From: Pyrus communis
Taxonomy: Eukaryota > Streptophyta > Magnoliopsida > Rosales > Rosaceae
DNA length: 64,000 nt
Assembly: GCF_963583255.1 (NCBI RefSeq)
Contig: NC_084804.1
Coordinates: 24,114,061-24,178,060 of the forward strand
Direction: 5' to 3'
Shown one piece after another: positions 33,641 through 46,816 of this stretch (position 1 is the first letter of the stretch; every line of letters starts with the position of its first letter). A model generated the notes under the pieces. The model was not told the origin of the DNA and did no database searches. It saw nothing but the letters and a program-made list of their open reading frames with translations. A program made the position numbers and the translations under genes.

Positions 33641-35797
33641 TGATGTGTAAATTATGTTGACACACAAATTAAACCCTATTTGTGACAATTGTAGTAATGA
33701 TGTAAGTAGGGATCGTTCTAACCGGGGATTAACTAGGGGTGCTAATCTAATTTGAATTGACTTAAAAACACAAAAACTAAACTTAAAGACTCTTAACAAG
33801 ACTACTATGACTCAAAACAGATTTGAAACACTCAAAACTGCCTAAAACAATCAAATTGACTCAAACAGAAACTAGAACTTGATTTGGACGAATTTGAAAG
33901 TGTTTATGACTCCAAATGCTTACAAACACAAAATAAAACAGATTTGAATGACTAAGACTCAACAAAATATGGGGGGATTGTGGTTGGACGAATTTAAACT
34001 AAATGGGCAGATTGTAAAGAAAACAGATTGTAAGACAAAATTGTGATGAATCAATGGATGATGGAATAGCTAAGGGGTTCTTCTCCACACATGAAATATA
34101 TGCAACGTAAATCAATTTCCAGTTATCACTTCAATAAGTTATGAACCTCGACACTCCAAGTTAATTAGGTCCGCTTAAATTAACCTTCAGATTTCCCTAG
34201 AATCATTGAATTGGATGAATATGCATCGCAAACAAATTATTCCTAACAAATTCTCTATATGAACAGCATGATAAAGACATAAGTTAGAATCATTACATTC
34301 TTTGGAAATCATAAGCATCGACAAGGCATTTGTAACTATGAAAAGCATGATACTCTTGCCAGGAATCTACTTAACATGATCGCGAGTAGGGACCTTCACT
34401 ACTTGTGAATATAAATGCATAACGATTAGGTGAAACAAACTTATATCCTAGCACCAAATTCAAGCATGCAAATTAAGCGTGCACTCTTAATCAACATACA
34501 AGAATAAGTTCTAAATCAAACGGTTAAGCAAATTGTATTCACAACTTATGCAACGATAACTGGAAGTAATCAACTTAATTCACATATATAATCATGGTTT
34601 CGAATACACCCTTAGCCAAAACGAATTTAGCCAATCATTCTCAAAGAAAAACAAAGATTACATGAATTAAACATTGAAATTTAAGATAGAATACACCTAA
34701 AATTGTTCAACAACTCAGAATGAAGAGCCAAACAATTGTGTGAAACTGTCTCCTTTCCTTTGCTTGCGGCAGATTGGATGATGATGGTTTCTGGGCTGTT
34801 TTGATGATGTAGAATGGATTTTGGGTGGTGTAGAGGCACGGCAAGGGGTGTAGGTTGAGTGTGGATGGGTGTTTAATGGTTGGAAGGTGGTGGAGAACTC
34901 GGCAAAGAGGTGGAAGAAGGTGGAGCGGCTGCTTGTATTTTCTGGGCGCTAGAATGGTGTTTTGGGGTGTTTTTCTGCCCTAGGGTGTTTTTGGACGAAT
35001 TTCTGTGATGAATGATGAATGGCTGCGTAGGTTATGTGTTGGGGGGTGCGGCACACTAATGGGTATATTTATATAGCATGGCCGAAACCCTAGCAAACAG
35101 ATTTAGGGTTAACCTAGCTGATACAAGTGTTTTTGGGCCCCTAAGTTGCGGCATGGGTTTGGGAATTAAGTCCTAGCCCAATTGGTTTCAGATATGGACT
35201 TACACAATCCAAATCCAAGAGAAAAAGGGCCAATTAAAATCAGAATCCAATTAGAAATAGGTTAAGAATTTTCGTCCAAAATTGGGCCTTCTAGAAACTA
35301 AGTGTCTTATGGCTGATTTTGGGTATTCTAGAAGGCATAAAAGAGGGAAAGGTGTGGCACCCTTTTAGGGTCAGATAGGGCCTCTAGAAATTAGGTTTTT
35401 AGGTCCACTTGTAGCTAGGATTAAGGTGGAACAAGATTAGGTTAGGATAAGATAGGATAAGGTTTGGATAAGATAAGGTTGGATAAGGTTTTGGATAATG
35501 TTTCCTCTTTTCTTGCACTTTCCTTATCTTCTTTGTCATGAACTTTCCTTTTCTGATTTGTAGCATGTTTCTAACCTCTTTTGACTCCAAATTCGTCCAT
35601 CCACCTTGCTCCATATACAAGCTATCCATAATAAGCCCAAAACTGCTCTAAAAGGCTCCAAAATGCATCCTTTTGCCAAAATACGTCTTATGAACCTGAA
35701 AACACACAAAAGAGGCTCAAAGAACTAAAATAACTAAGAACTAATAACATAAATGCACGTAAACAAGCAACTAAGTCGCATAAATATGCTCCTATCA
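33641..35797 (-). repeat. 3' LTR of element E
   Basis: It reads TGATAGGAGC to ...TTTACACATCA on the minus strand. U3 has CTCTAGAA/TTCTAGAA motifs (35290, 35327, 35381) and a GATAAG-rich tract (35440-35510). U5 sites are variants of ATGCTTTTCAT. Confidence 0.95.
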
Positions 35798-37687
35798 AAT
35801 TCCCCCACACTTAGCTTTTGCTAGTCCTCGAGCAAAACGGAAAAACAAAACAAAACCTAAACCTTCCAACAATGGTCTCAGGGATTCTTAATGCACATGA
35901 CATGTTCAAGATCATTACCCACATAGATTTTAGTCATCCTTACGCTTAGGCACATACGTAATCATAATCACTACTTACTAGTTCTCATTTAATCAATTTA
36001 AAACAACATTTGAATGTAGTAATATGCCTTAGAGAATTCACTTAATTCCTTACAGGATACTCTCTTATTTTCACACAGAATTTCTGGTTACACACCCTAC
36101 ACTAAGTATATGTGAGAAGATTGATGTAAATATGAAACTAAACACCCACATATGTTTATAACAAGGAAAGCACTTTTCTAGGATGTATATGAATATGATC
36201 TCATGAAAGGAATGCTACTAATTAGATGCGAGAACCAGGGACACCATATGCTTACATCAATTCCAAACTCCACATTATTGAAAACATAATGATCAAGATT
36301 AAAGCATAAGGGTTGTAATGGGTTAAGGGCGATTGGCTAACAATGAAAGGTAAGGATAACAAACGTTCTTTAAGAAATAGCAAGCAAAGTATTGAAATTT
36401 GACACTTAGAATCACTTATGATTACATAAACTCACTTAGACACACAAGGGGAAAAATTTACACAACTCTTAGGGCCATATTCCACGTTTTGGGCCCTTTC
36501 TTCAACTACCACAAACATGTGAGCATATTTTCCCTTATTTCATACTCTTTTCCTTTCTTTTCACAACTTCTTCTTTTCTTTTTCTTTTTCCACGATTTTT
36601 TTTTTTTTCATGCCTTATTTCTTTTCGTGGCATATCAACACACACACACAAATTCCCCCACACTTGTTGTTTTGCATACTCGAAGGATTCCCTCTACCTC
36701 ATGTTTACTATGCTTCAAGAACAAGGGTATGGGTGGTCCTAATCTAGGCTAGGTAGGGATGATAAGGGTAAACAAGGAACAAAGGCTAACAATGGCTCAA
36801 TGGGGGTTATGACCTACAATATATAGTGCATGGGTTGGCTGTTTGGTTGATGGCTTCACTACACATTTCATCTTGATATATATTATGCACTCAATATCAT
36901 GCTTTGAATGGAATGGATGCAAGTTCTAGCATTTGGAACTAAGTGATGAAACGCCTTCTAATTAGCAACCAAGCAAGAATAATGAGATCATGCAACGAGT
37001 TTGAAAACAAGAATCACAGATTAATACTCTCCAAAGAATGTTTAAAGCTCAAGTCTCTCAGGGTTGTAATGTTATTCTAAGTTCCTTCCTTCAAGCATAT
37101 TACAAAAACTTTTTTTTTTTTCTTTGGGATTAAACATGAATTCATAACACAACAACTATAACCAAGTATAAACCAAGAATATATCAACTTCCATCCATGT
37201 TTATAACACTCTTTCACAGCCATGCACATAAAAATCAAATCCTCATCATTGTGTTGGAAGGTATCCTAAGACACAAACACACAAAAACAAACATAAAACT
37301 TACTCTTTTTAGTTGTTTCAAACTGTTTTTCGGATTTTTCAAAATAACACATAAAAAGACTTCAAAACATGTTAAAAACACTCAAAAACAGTGGGAAACA
37401 AGTTTAGACATGTTAGGTGGTAATACCCTACGAATTTCATCCAAAAATATCTCAAAACAGAATGTTACCTCCCCCCCCCCCCCCACACTTAAACTAAACA
37501 TTGTCCTCAATGTTTTAGACACAATTGAACACATTACACATAACATAAAGTAAGCAACAAAGGAAAGGGTTTAGGGACGCAAATCTGAGTGTGGAGCGAT
37601 TCCCAAGTTCTTCCTTTGTTGATTGCATGGGTTGCCTCCCAAGTAGCGCTTTCTTTTACGTCTTGCAGCCGGACAATGCCACATTGA
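35798..37687 (-). other. 3' noncoding region of element E
   Basis: No gene. It has the polypurine block AAGTGTGGGGG next to the LTR, a T-rich tract (36590-36610 on plus), a second AAGTGTGGGGG-like block near 36655, and the hairpin AAACATTGAGGACAATGTTT (37496-37515) with its G-run (C-run 37471-37484). Confidence 0.8.
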
Positions 37688-40600
37688 TCAACCTTCATGG
37701 GAACCCACGGCATAGTGGGTTGTCTCCTCCACATCATGTTCTACAAAGCTCTCGTAGTAAGGCTTCAAGCGATGCCCATTCACCTTGAACTCTTGACCTG
37801 TTTTGAAACTACGAACTTGGACTGCACCATGAGGAAAAACATTAGTAATAACAAAGGGTCCAATCCAACGTGAACGTAACTTACCCGGAAATAGACGAAG
37901 ACGAGAATTAAACAACAACACTTTTTGTCCAACAGAGAAGGACTTGGTGCGAATCATCTTGTCATGAAAGGCCTTTGTCTTTTCCTTGTAAAGTCGACAT
38001 TCTCGTAAGCTTCATTCCGTATTTCCTCAAGTTCATTCAATTGAAGCTTACGATGAATTCTCGCCTCATCTACATCCATGTTGAACTTCCTCACGGCCCA
38101 ATGAGCCTTGTGCTCCAACTCCACAGGTAAATGACATGGTTTGCCATACATAAGCCGAAAGGGGGACATTCCTATGGGTGTTTTGTAGGCGGTCCTATAA
38201 GCCCACAATGCATCCTCTAACCTCAAGCTCCAATCTTTTCTTGTTGGGCCAACCGTCTTCTCAAGAATCTGTTTTATCTCGCGATTCGACACCTCGGCTT
38301 GCCCGCTTGTTTGAGGATGATAGGGTGTCGAAACCCTATGTGTAACATTGTACTTCTTGAGCAGTGCCTCGATTGTGCGATTACAAAAATGTGAACCTCC
38401 ATCACTTATAAGGACTCGAGGCATTCCAAACCTAGCAAAAATGTTAGACTTCACAAAATCTGCAACCACTTTGGAATCGTTAGTACGGGTGGCTTTTGCT
38501 TCCACCCATTTGGAAACATAATCTACCGCTAACAAGATATAGAGAAAACCATGTGAGGAAGGAAAAGGACCCATAAAATCAATTCCCCACACATCAAATA
38601 TTTCAACAGAAAGTATAGGGTTTTGTGGCATTTGATCCTTAACACTTATAGTACCCATTCGTTGACAACGATCACATGTAAGGCAAAATGTCTTAGCATC
38701 CCTAAAAATGGTTGGCCAATAAAACCCACATTCTAAGACTTTAAGGGTAGTGCGTTGGGTGCCAAAATGTCCCCCACATGCATATGAATGACAGAATGTT
38801 AAAATAGATTGAAAGTCAGATTCATTCACACAACGTCGTACAATTTGATCAGGACAAAATTTCCAAAGGTATGGGTCATCCCAAACATAAAACCTAGCAT
38901 CCTTTTTAAGCTTATCACGTTGATTCCTATTAAGTGTGCTAGGGGTATGTTTAGACACCAAAAAGTTCACCAAATCTGCATACCAAGGCTCACTTACCTG
39001 GATAGACATTAATTGCTCATCAGGAAAGGTTTTAGAAATTGGCGATGCTTCCTCATGTACCATTCGACTTAGGTGGTCAGCCACCACATTCTCCACGCCC
39101 TTCTTATCCCGAATCTCAATGTCAAACTCTTGTAAAAGCAACAGCCATCGAATTAGTCTAGGCTTGGCCTCCTTTTTCGTGAGCAAATACTTGAGAGCTG
39201 CATGATCAGTAAAAATAATAACTTTAGTACCAAGTAAGTATGACCGAAACTTATCTAATGCAAATACCACAGCAAGTAATTATTTTTCAGTGGTTGAGTA
39301 ATTTAATTGAGCATCATTTAGTGTCCTAGATGCATAATAAATAACATGAGGTTGTTTGTTCTTTCGCTGCCCCAAAACAGCACCAATCGCATAGTTCGAA
39401 GCATCGCACATCAACTCGAATGGAAGGCTCCAATCTGGAGGTGTGATAATGGGAGCCGAAGTGAGAGCCTCCTTTAAGTGCTTGAATGTCGTGGAGCATG
39501 CATCATCAAACTCGAAAGCCACCTCTTTTTTAAGCAATCGGCATAGTGGCTGGGCAATCTTGGAGAAATCCTTTATGAAACGCCTATAAAAACCTGCATG
39601 ACCAAGAAACGAACGAACCTCTCTAACCGAAGTTGGAGAGGGTAAGTGACGAACAAGGTCTACCTTAGATTTATCCACTTCAATGCCTTTTTCAGAAATA
39701 ATATGTCCTAGAACAATACCTTGCTTAACCATGAAGTGACATTTTTCCCAATTAAGCACAAGATTCGTTTCAACACAACATTTCAAAATTAAGGTCAGAT
39801 TATTCAAGCAATGATCGAATGAATTACCAAACACGCTAAAATCATCCATGAATATCTCAATAATCTTCTCCACATAATCAGAAAATATACTCACCATGCA
39901 TCGTTGAAATGTCGCAGGGGCATTGCACAAACCAAATGGCATACGCCTATATGCAAAGGTGCCAAAGGGGCACGTGAAGGTTGTCTTTTCTTGGTCCTCC
40001 GGAGCTATCACAATTTGGTTGTATCCGGAATATCCATCAAGAAAGCAATAAAATTTATAACCGGCTAACCTTTCTAGCATTTGGTCCAGGAATGGCAATG
40101 GAAAGTGATCCTTCCTTGTCATGGCATTTAATTTCCTGTAATCAATACAAACACGCCAACCTGTCACAACACGAGTGGGTACAAGCTCTTGTTCTTCATT
40201 CTTCACCACCGTGACTCCGGACTTCTTTGGAACAACCTGCACGGGTGACACCCAACGACTATCAGAAATAGGATATATAACACCACAATCAAGCAATTTT
40301 ATAACCTCCTTTTTTACTACTTCCAACATGGGTGGATTAAGGCGACGTTGAGCTTCACGAGATGGCTTGGCTCCCTCCTCCAAAAGGATGCGATGCATGC
40401 ACGTGGTGGGACTAATGCCTTTGATATCCACCAAGGTCCATCCAATGGCAGATTTATGCTCCTTTAACACCCTTATCAACTTGTCTTCTTCTTGGGCCGT
40501 GAGTGAGCTAGATATGATGACAGGTAGTGTCTGATCTTCTCCCAAGAAAACATACTTCAAGTGACTAGGTAATGGCTTTAACTCAAGTGTAGGTGGCTGC

Positions 40601-43203
40601 ACAATTGATGGAAGTAACTTGTTAGTCAAAACCGAATCTAAAATTGAGAGTGGAGACTTACCAGAGTGTGAGGGCAATGACTCAAGGGCCGCGACCATTT
40701 CAAACACTTCACTACAAGGGGGCACGGCAATATGGTCAGATTCCATGCCGTGGATTGCAAGGATTCCCCCACCCTCATTTCTTGCTCCTATGCCGTGCAC
40801 TAAGGCTACTTCAAGTGCATCTTCGTTCATTCGATTCAAATGTACCTATGCCAAAGAATCAACAATGTCAATAGCAAAACAAGAATGGTCCTCAATTGGA
40901 TATTTAATGGTTTCAGAAAGATTAAAACGAATAATGTCCCCATCAAATTCCATGGTTAATGTTCCCGTAAACACATCTATCTTTGTTCTTGCTGTTTTCA
41001 TGAATGGACGGCCTAGCAAGATTGGCAATGATGGAGCATAGCTCGAATCCTCCATTTCTAAGACATAAAAATCTGCAGGAAAGATAAGATGATTGACCTG
41101 CACTAAAACATCCTCAAGGACTCCCTTGGGATAAGCGTTAGAACGATCGACCAATTGAATTATAATGCCATCTTGTTTTAACTCACCTAGGTTCATAGAT
41201 GCATAAATGGAATATGGCATAACATTAATAGAAGCACCTAAATCTAACATGCATTGCTCAAATCTAGTGTTTCCAATTATGCATGGGATAGTAAAGCTCC
41301 CTGGATCCTTACACTTTGGAGGTAACTTTCGTTGCAAAACCGCAGATACATTTTCACTTACTTTCACAACTTCCTTGTTTGAAATTCTTTTCCTAGTTGT
41401 GCATAACTCTTTTAAAAACTTTGCATACCTGGGCACTTGCTTAATAGCATCAAGTAAAGGAATGTTTACTTGGACTTTTCTAAAGGTATCCAAAATATCC
41501 TTTTCGCTTTCTTCCTTCTTCGATTGTGCAAATCTGCGAGGGAAAGGAACATTGGGCAGATTAGTGTTCGAAATCACAACATTTGGGACAACCTTACCTG
41601 AGGTGGATGGATGGGAGGTCTTAGATGGCTGCGGCATGGGTGGTGCCACCCTTGCCGTAGGGTAATTTTGCTCCTCTTCTTCGATTTGTATCTTCTCATC
41701 TTCCTTGTTTCCCACTTCTTTTCCACTTCGTAGTGTGATAGCTTTTGCAGATTCGAAACCACCCTTGGGATTGACCACCGTAGTGCTTGGTAACTTACCA
41801 TTTTCACGGAATTGTCCCAAAAATTCGGCCATTTGGCCCATTTGCTTCTTTAGCTCATTAACCTCCTTTGCTTGGTTCTGCATTCCCTGCGCCATTGTGG
41901 TTAGTAACTGATATGTTTTATCGTCATTCATAGACGTACCTGAGTTGGTTTGGGATGATTGTGCTTGAGGAGGTGGTTGTGGTGCCATTGGCCTTGGAAA
42001 GAAACCCTGGGGTTGTCGGAATCCACTTTGTTGGGCATATTGTGGTGCATCTCTCCATCTGAAATTGGGGTGGTCACGCCATCCATGATTGTATGTATTG
42101 GAGAAAGGATCACCCCTTGGTTGGTTTTGATTCTCATAGCCCACGGCATTGGCAGATTCCCACGCTCTATTCTCAATTAATTGAGGGCATTGATCAGATT
42201 GGTGTCCTTGAATGGAGCATACACCACAGATTGTAGTTCCTTGCGTTTTAGGGCCTTCAACAAACTGCGATAACATAGACGTAAGGTTAGCCATATGAGA
42301 TTGTAACTCAGAAATAGAACTTACCTCATTTACATGTTGTGGCCATGGGGTGTCTCTCTGCCCAACACCTTCGTATTGTTGTGCATTGAGTGCTCGATTA
42401 GCAATGAGAGTTTTGGCATCCCTAGGTGTCTTGTCCACTAGAGCTCCTCCCGCGGATGCATCTAACATTTGCCGTTCAAGTGGTAAAAAACCTTCGTAAA
42501 AATATTGAAGAAGTAGCTCCTCCTTCATTTGGTGTTGTGGACATGAAGCAACAAGAGTTTTAAAACGTTCATAATAAGTTGGAAAAGATTCACCTTGGCT
42601 TTGCTAAATTCCACTAATCTTCTTGCGCAGAAGAATGACTCGTGATGTCGGAAAGAACTTCTCTAAGAAGGCTCGCTGCATACTCTCCCATGATGTGACA
42701 GTTCCGGGAGCCAACTCATACAACCAATCCTTGGCATTCTCCAACAAAGAAAAAGGAAAAGCCTTCATCTTCAATATGTTGCTGTCCACGTTCACCGGTG
42801 TCATACTGGAGCATACGACTTCGAACTCCTTTAAATGCTTATTGGGGTCCTCCATTGATAACCCATGGAACTTGGGTATATGATGTAGCAAACTGGACTT
42901 CAACTCAAATTCATCGGTCTTCTCAGGGGCTGCCCTAGGGTATTGGATGCAAGGAGGGGCTGCATTGGCCAAACCCGAGGCAGAAAGCTCCTTGATGGTT
43001 CGATTATCCACTGCCATGGTTGGTACTTCCTCTTCAAACCTTGTCGTGGCCTCCTCTTCAACCTCAACTTCTTGCTCTTCTAATTCAGGTTCGGGACTAG
43101 GAGGATTAGACGCTTGCAATGTCTTTTTCCTTCTCAAAGTCCTCTCGAAATCACCGTCAAAGTCGGAGATATGCTCACGAACAGGTTGTGAGCTACGGGT
43201 CAT
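37688..43203 (-). pseudogene. gag-pol: gag-pol of element E (three stops, one frameshift)
   Basis: One frame runs from the gag start at 43203 (MTRSSQPVRE) through Retrotrans_gag, a CCHC knuckle ([14 protein letters not shown]), protease (DLGAS), RT (FMDDFSVFG), RNase H and integrase ([20 protein letters not shown]). In-frame stops are TAG at 42604-42606, TAG at 40846-40848 and TAA at 39280-39282. One base is missing near 37997, after which the last 89 codons are in another frame to the stop at 37688. The two TAG codons stand where relatives have Gln, fitting CAG to TAG. Translation would give only a 199-aa Gag fragment. Confidence 0.94.
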
Positions 43204-43349
43204 AAGCTAGTACCTGCACACAAGAGCAAACAAGGTTAGCAATCAACCTAATAGACTCGGCACAAGTAAGGAAATAAGGTGCCTATACACGGCACAAAAG
43301 CAAAACAATGTAAACAAGACTCAAGACAAGGGATTAGCAACTTTGCTAA

Positions 43350-43367
43350 TCCCCGGCAACGGCGCCA
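43350..43367 (-). other. Primer-binding site (tRNA-Asp) of element E
   Basis: The minus strand reads TGGCGCCGTTGCCGGGGA. It overlaps a perfect hairpin (43331-43352). Confidence 0.93.
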
Positions 43368-43373
43368 AAAATT

Positions 43374-45530
43374 TGATGTGTAAATTATGTTGACACACAA
43401 ATTAAACCCTATTTGTGACAATTGTAGTAATGATGTAAGTAGGGATCGTTCTAACCGGGGATTAACTAGGGGTGCTAATCTAATTTGAATTGACTTAAAA
43501 ACACAAAAACTAAACTTAAAGACTCTTAACAAGACTACTATGACTCAAAACAGATTTGAAACACTCAAAACTGCCTAAAACAATCAAATTGACTCAAACA
43601 GAAACTAGAACTTGATTTGGACGAATTTGAAAGTGTTTATGACTCCAAATGCTTACAAACACAAAATAAAACAGATTTGAATGACTAAGACTCAACAAAA
43701 TATGGGGGGATTGTGGTTGGACGAATTTAAACTAAATGGGCAGATTGTAAAGAAAACAGATTGTAAGACAAAATTGTGATGAATCAATGGATGATGGAAT
43801 AGCTAAGGGGTTCTTCTCCACACATGAAATATATGCAACGTAAATCAATTTCCAGTTATCACTTCAATAAGTTATGAACCTCGACACTCCAAGTTAATTA
43901 GGTCCGCTTAAATTAACCTTCAGATTTCCCTAGAATCATTGAATTGGATGAATATGCATCGCAAACAAATTATTCCTAACAAATTCTCTATATGAACAGC
44001 ATGATAAAGACATAAGTTAGAATCATTACGTTCTTTGGAAATCATAAGCATCGACAAGGCATTTGTAACTATGAAAAGCATGATACTCTTGCCAGGAATC
44101 TACTTAACATGATCGCGAGTAGGGACCTTCACTACTTGTGAATATAAATGCATAACGATTAGGTGAAACAAACTTATATCCTAGCACCAAATTCAAGCAT
44201 GCAAATTAAGCGTGCACTCTTAATCAACATACAAGAATAAGTTCTAAATCAAACGGTTAAGCAAATTGTATTCACAACTTATGCAACGATAACTGGAAGT
44301 AATCAACTTAATTCACATATATAATCATGGTTTCGAATACACCCTTAGCCAAAACGAATTTAGCCAATCATTCTCAAAGCAAAACAAAGATTACATGAAT
44401 TAAACATTGAAATTTAAGATAGAATACACCTAAAATTGTTCAACAACTCAGAATGAAGAGCCAAACAATTGTGTGAAACTGTCTCCTTTCCTTTGCTTGC
44501 GGCAGATTGGATGATGATGGTTTCTGGGCTGTTTTGATGATGTAGAATGGATTTTGGGTGGTGTAGAGGCACGGCAAGGGGTGTAGGTTGAGTGTGGATG
44601 GGTGTTTAATGGTTGGAAGGTGGTGGAGAACTCGGCAAAGAGGTGGAAGAAGGTGGAGCGGCTGCTTGTATTTTCTGGGCGCTAGAATGGTGTTTTGGGG
44701 TGTTTTTCTGCCCTAGGGTGTTTTTGGACGAATTTCTGTGATGAATGATGAATGGCTGCGTAGGTTATGTGTTGGGGGGTGCGGCACACTAATGGGTATA
44801 TTTATATAGCATGGCCGAAACCCTAGCAAACAGATTTAGGGTTAACCTAGCTGATACAAGTGTTTTTGGGCCCCTAAGTTGCGGCATGGGTTTGGGAATT
44901 AAGTCCTAGCCCAATTGGTTTCAGATATGGACTTACACAATCCAAATCCAAGAGAAAAAGGGCCAATTAAAATCAGAATCCAATTAGAAATAGGTTAAGA
45001 ATTTTCGTCCAAAATTGGGCCTTCTAGAAACTAAGTGTCTTATGGCTGATTTTGGGTATTCTAGAAGGCATAAAAGAGGGAAAGGTGTGGCACCCTTTTA
45101 GGGTCAGATAGGGCCTCTAGAAATTAGGTTTTTAGGTCCACTTGTAGCTAGGATTAAGGTGGAACAAGATTAGGTTAGGACAAGATAGGATAAGGTTTGG
45201 ATAAGATAAGGTTGGATAAGGTTTTGGATAATGTTTCCTCTTTTCTTGCACTTTCCTTATCTTCTTTGTCATGAACTTTCCTTTTCTGATTTGTAGCATG
45301 TTTCTAACCTCTTTTGACTCCAAATTCGTCCATCCACCTTGCTCCATATACAAGCTATCCATAATAAGCCCAAAACTGCTCTAAAAGGCTCCAAAATGCA
45401 TCATTTTGCCAAAATACGTCTTATGAACCTGAAAACACACAAAAGAGGTTTAAAGAACTAAAATAACTAAGAACTAATAACATAAATGCACGAAAACAAG
45501 CAACTAAGTCGCATAAATATGCTCCTATCA
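43374..45530 (-). repeat. 5' LTR of element E
   Basis: It is the same length as the 3' LTR (2157 bp) and nearly identical. It ends TTTACACATCA beside the primer-binding site. A duplicated target GGCTT follows at 45531. Confidence 0.96.
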
Positions 45531-45535
45531 GGCTT

Positions 45536-46811
45536 CAATGGTACGGTTACAAAAATGAGACCCCCCATCACTGATTAGCACCCTAGGTATTCCAAATCTT
45601 GAAAAGATATTAGTTTTCACAAAATCTGCCACAATTTTAGAATCATTAGTTCGAGTGGCTTTCGGTTCAACCCACTTTGAAACATAATCAACGGCAAGCA
45701 ATATGTAATTGAAACCAAAAGATGAAGGAAACGGACCTATAAAATCAATTCCCCACACATCAAAAATTTCAACAACACAAATGGGTACCTGCGGCAATTG
45801 GTCTCTTTGGCCTATATTACCTGTCCTTTGGCATCGATCACAAGCTAAACAAAAGGTTCTTGCATCTTTAAATAAAGTAGGCCAATAAAAATCACATTCA
45901 AGAACTTTTAAAGCTGTCCTTTGGGTGCCAAAATGACCTCCACTAGCATATGTGTGACAAAAACTTAAAATTGAATGAAAATCTGATTCATGCACACATC
46001 TCCTTATAATCTGATCTGGACAATGTTTCCACAAGTAGGGGTCATCCCAAACATAAAATCTAGCATCCTTTTTAAGTTTATCACGTTGGAATTTGTTGAG
46101 GGTGCTAGGAACTTGTCGAGATACCAAATAATTGACCAAATCGGCATACCAAGGGGTACTTACTTGAATGGACAGAAGTTGCTCATCGGGAAATGATTCT
46201 AAAATGGGAATAGGCTCTTCCTCACGCACCATTCTACTTAGGTGGTCAGCCACCACGTTTTCACACCCTTTCTTGTCTCGAATTTCAAGATCGAACTCTT
46301 GAAGTAGGAGCATCCATCGAATGAGTCTTGGCTTGGCCTCCTTTTTCCTGAAAAGATACCTCAAGGCTGCATGGTCAGTGAAAACAATGACTTTAGTACC
46401 AAGAAGATATGATCTAAACTTATCTAATGCAAATACAATAGCCAAGAGTTCTTTTTCGGTTGTAGAATAATTTAGTTGTGCATCATTCAACGTCCGTGAG
46501 GCATAGTAGATGACATGCGGCCTCTTGTCTTTTCTTTGCCCTAAAACAGCCCCTAGAGCATAATCAGAGGCGTCACACATCAACTCAAAAGGGGAGACTC
46601 CAATCCGAGGGAGCAATGATTGGTGCCGTGGTCAACAACTCCTTGAGTTGATTGAATGAAGCCATGCACTCCTTGGTGAATTTAAACGCCACTTCTTTTT
46701 GTAGGAGACGGCAAAGAGGTTGTGCAACTTTTGAGAAGTCTTTGATAAACCTACGATAGAATCCTGCATGGCCAAGAAAAGAACGAACCTCTCTAACCGA
46801 AGTTGGAGAAG
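45536..46811 (-). pseudogene. pol: Host A2 pol, RT end, RNase H and integrase start
   Basis: The minus strand encodes the post-catalytic RT segment ([16 protein letters not shown]), RNase H (CDASD, TTEKE, FTDHAAL, VADHLSR) and the integrase zinc domain (CHTYASGGH ... CDRC) up to [14 protein letters not shown], where element E is inserted. One extra base near 46594 breaks the frame between RT and RNase H. At 46811 it is cut by element F. Confidence 0.9.
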
Positions 46812-46816
46812 GTAAG

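Larger units (their letters stand above)
33641..45530 (-). mobile_element. Element E: complete minus-strand Athila-like retrotransposon, TSD GGCTT
   Basis: The LTRs are 33641-35797 and 43374-45530, both exactly 2157 bp, with GGCTT at 33636-33640 and 45531-45535. Only a handful of substitutions between LTRs were seen (for example 35445/45181 and 35666/45403). The primer-binding site, gag, protease, RT, RNase H and integrase are all in order, but there are three in-frame stops and one frameshift. It has no accessory antisense frame. Confidence 0.97.

Noticed and set aside
46812..46816. GTAAG as a shared insertion target of S2 and F
   Set aside because: The two sites lie in non-homologous parts of pol, and the other TSDs (ATTTA, GTGTT, TTCAT, GAATT, GGCTT, GTTAA) show no common motif.
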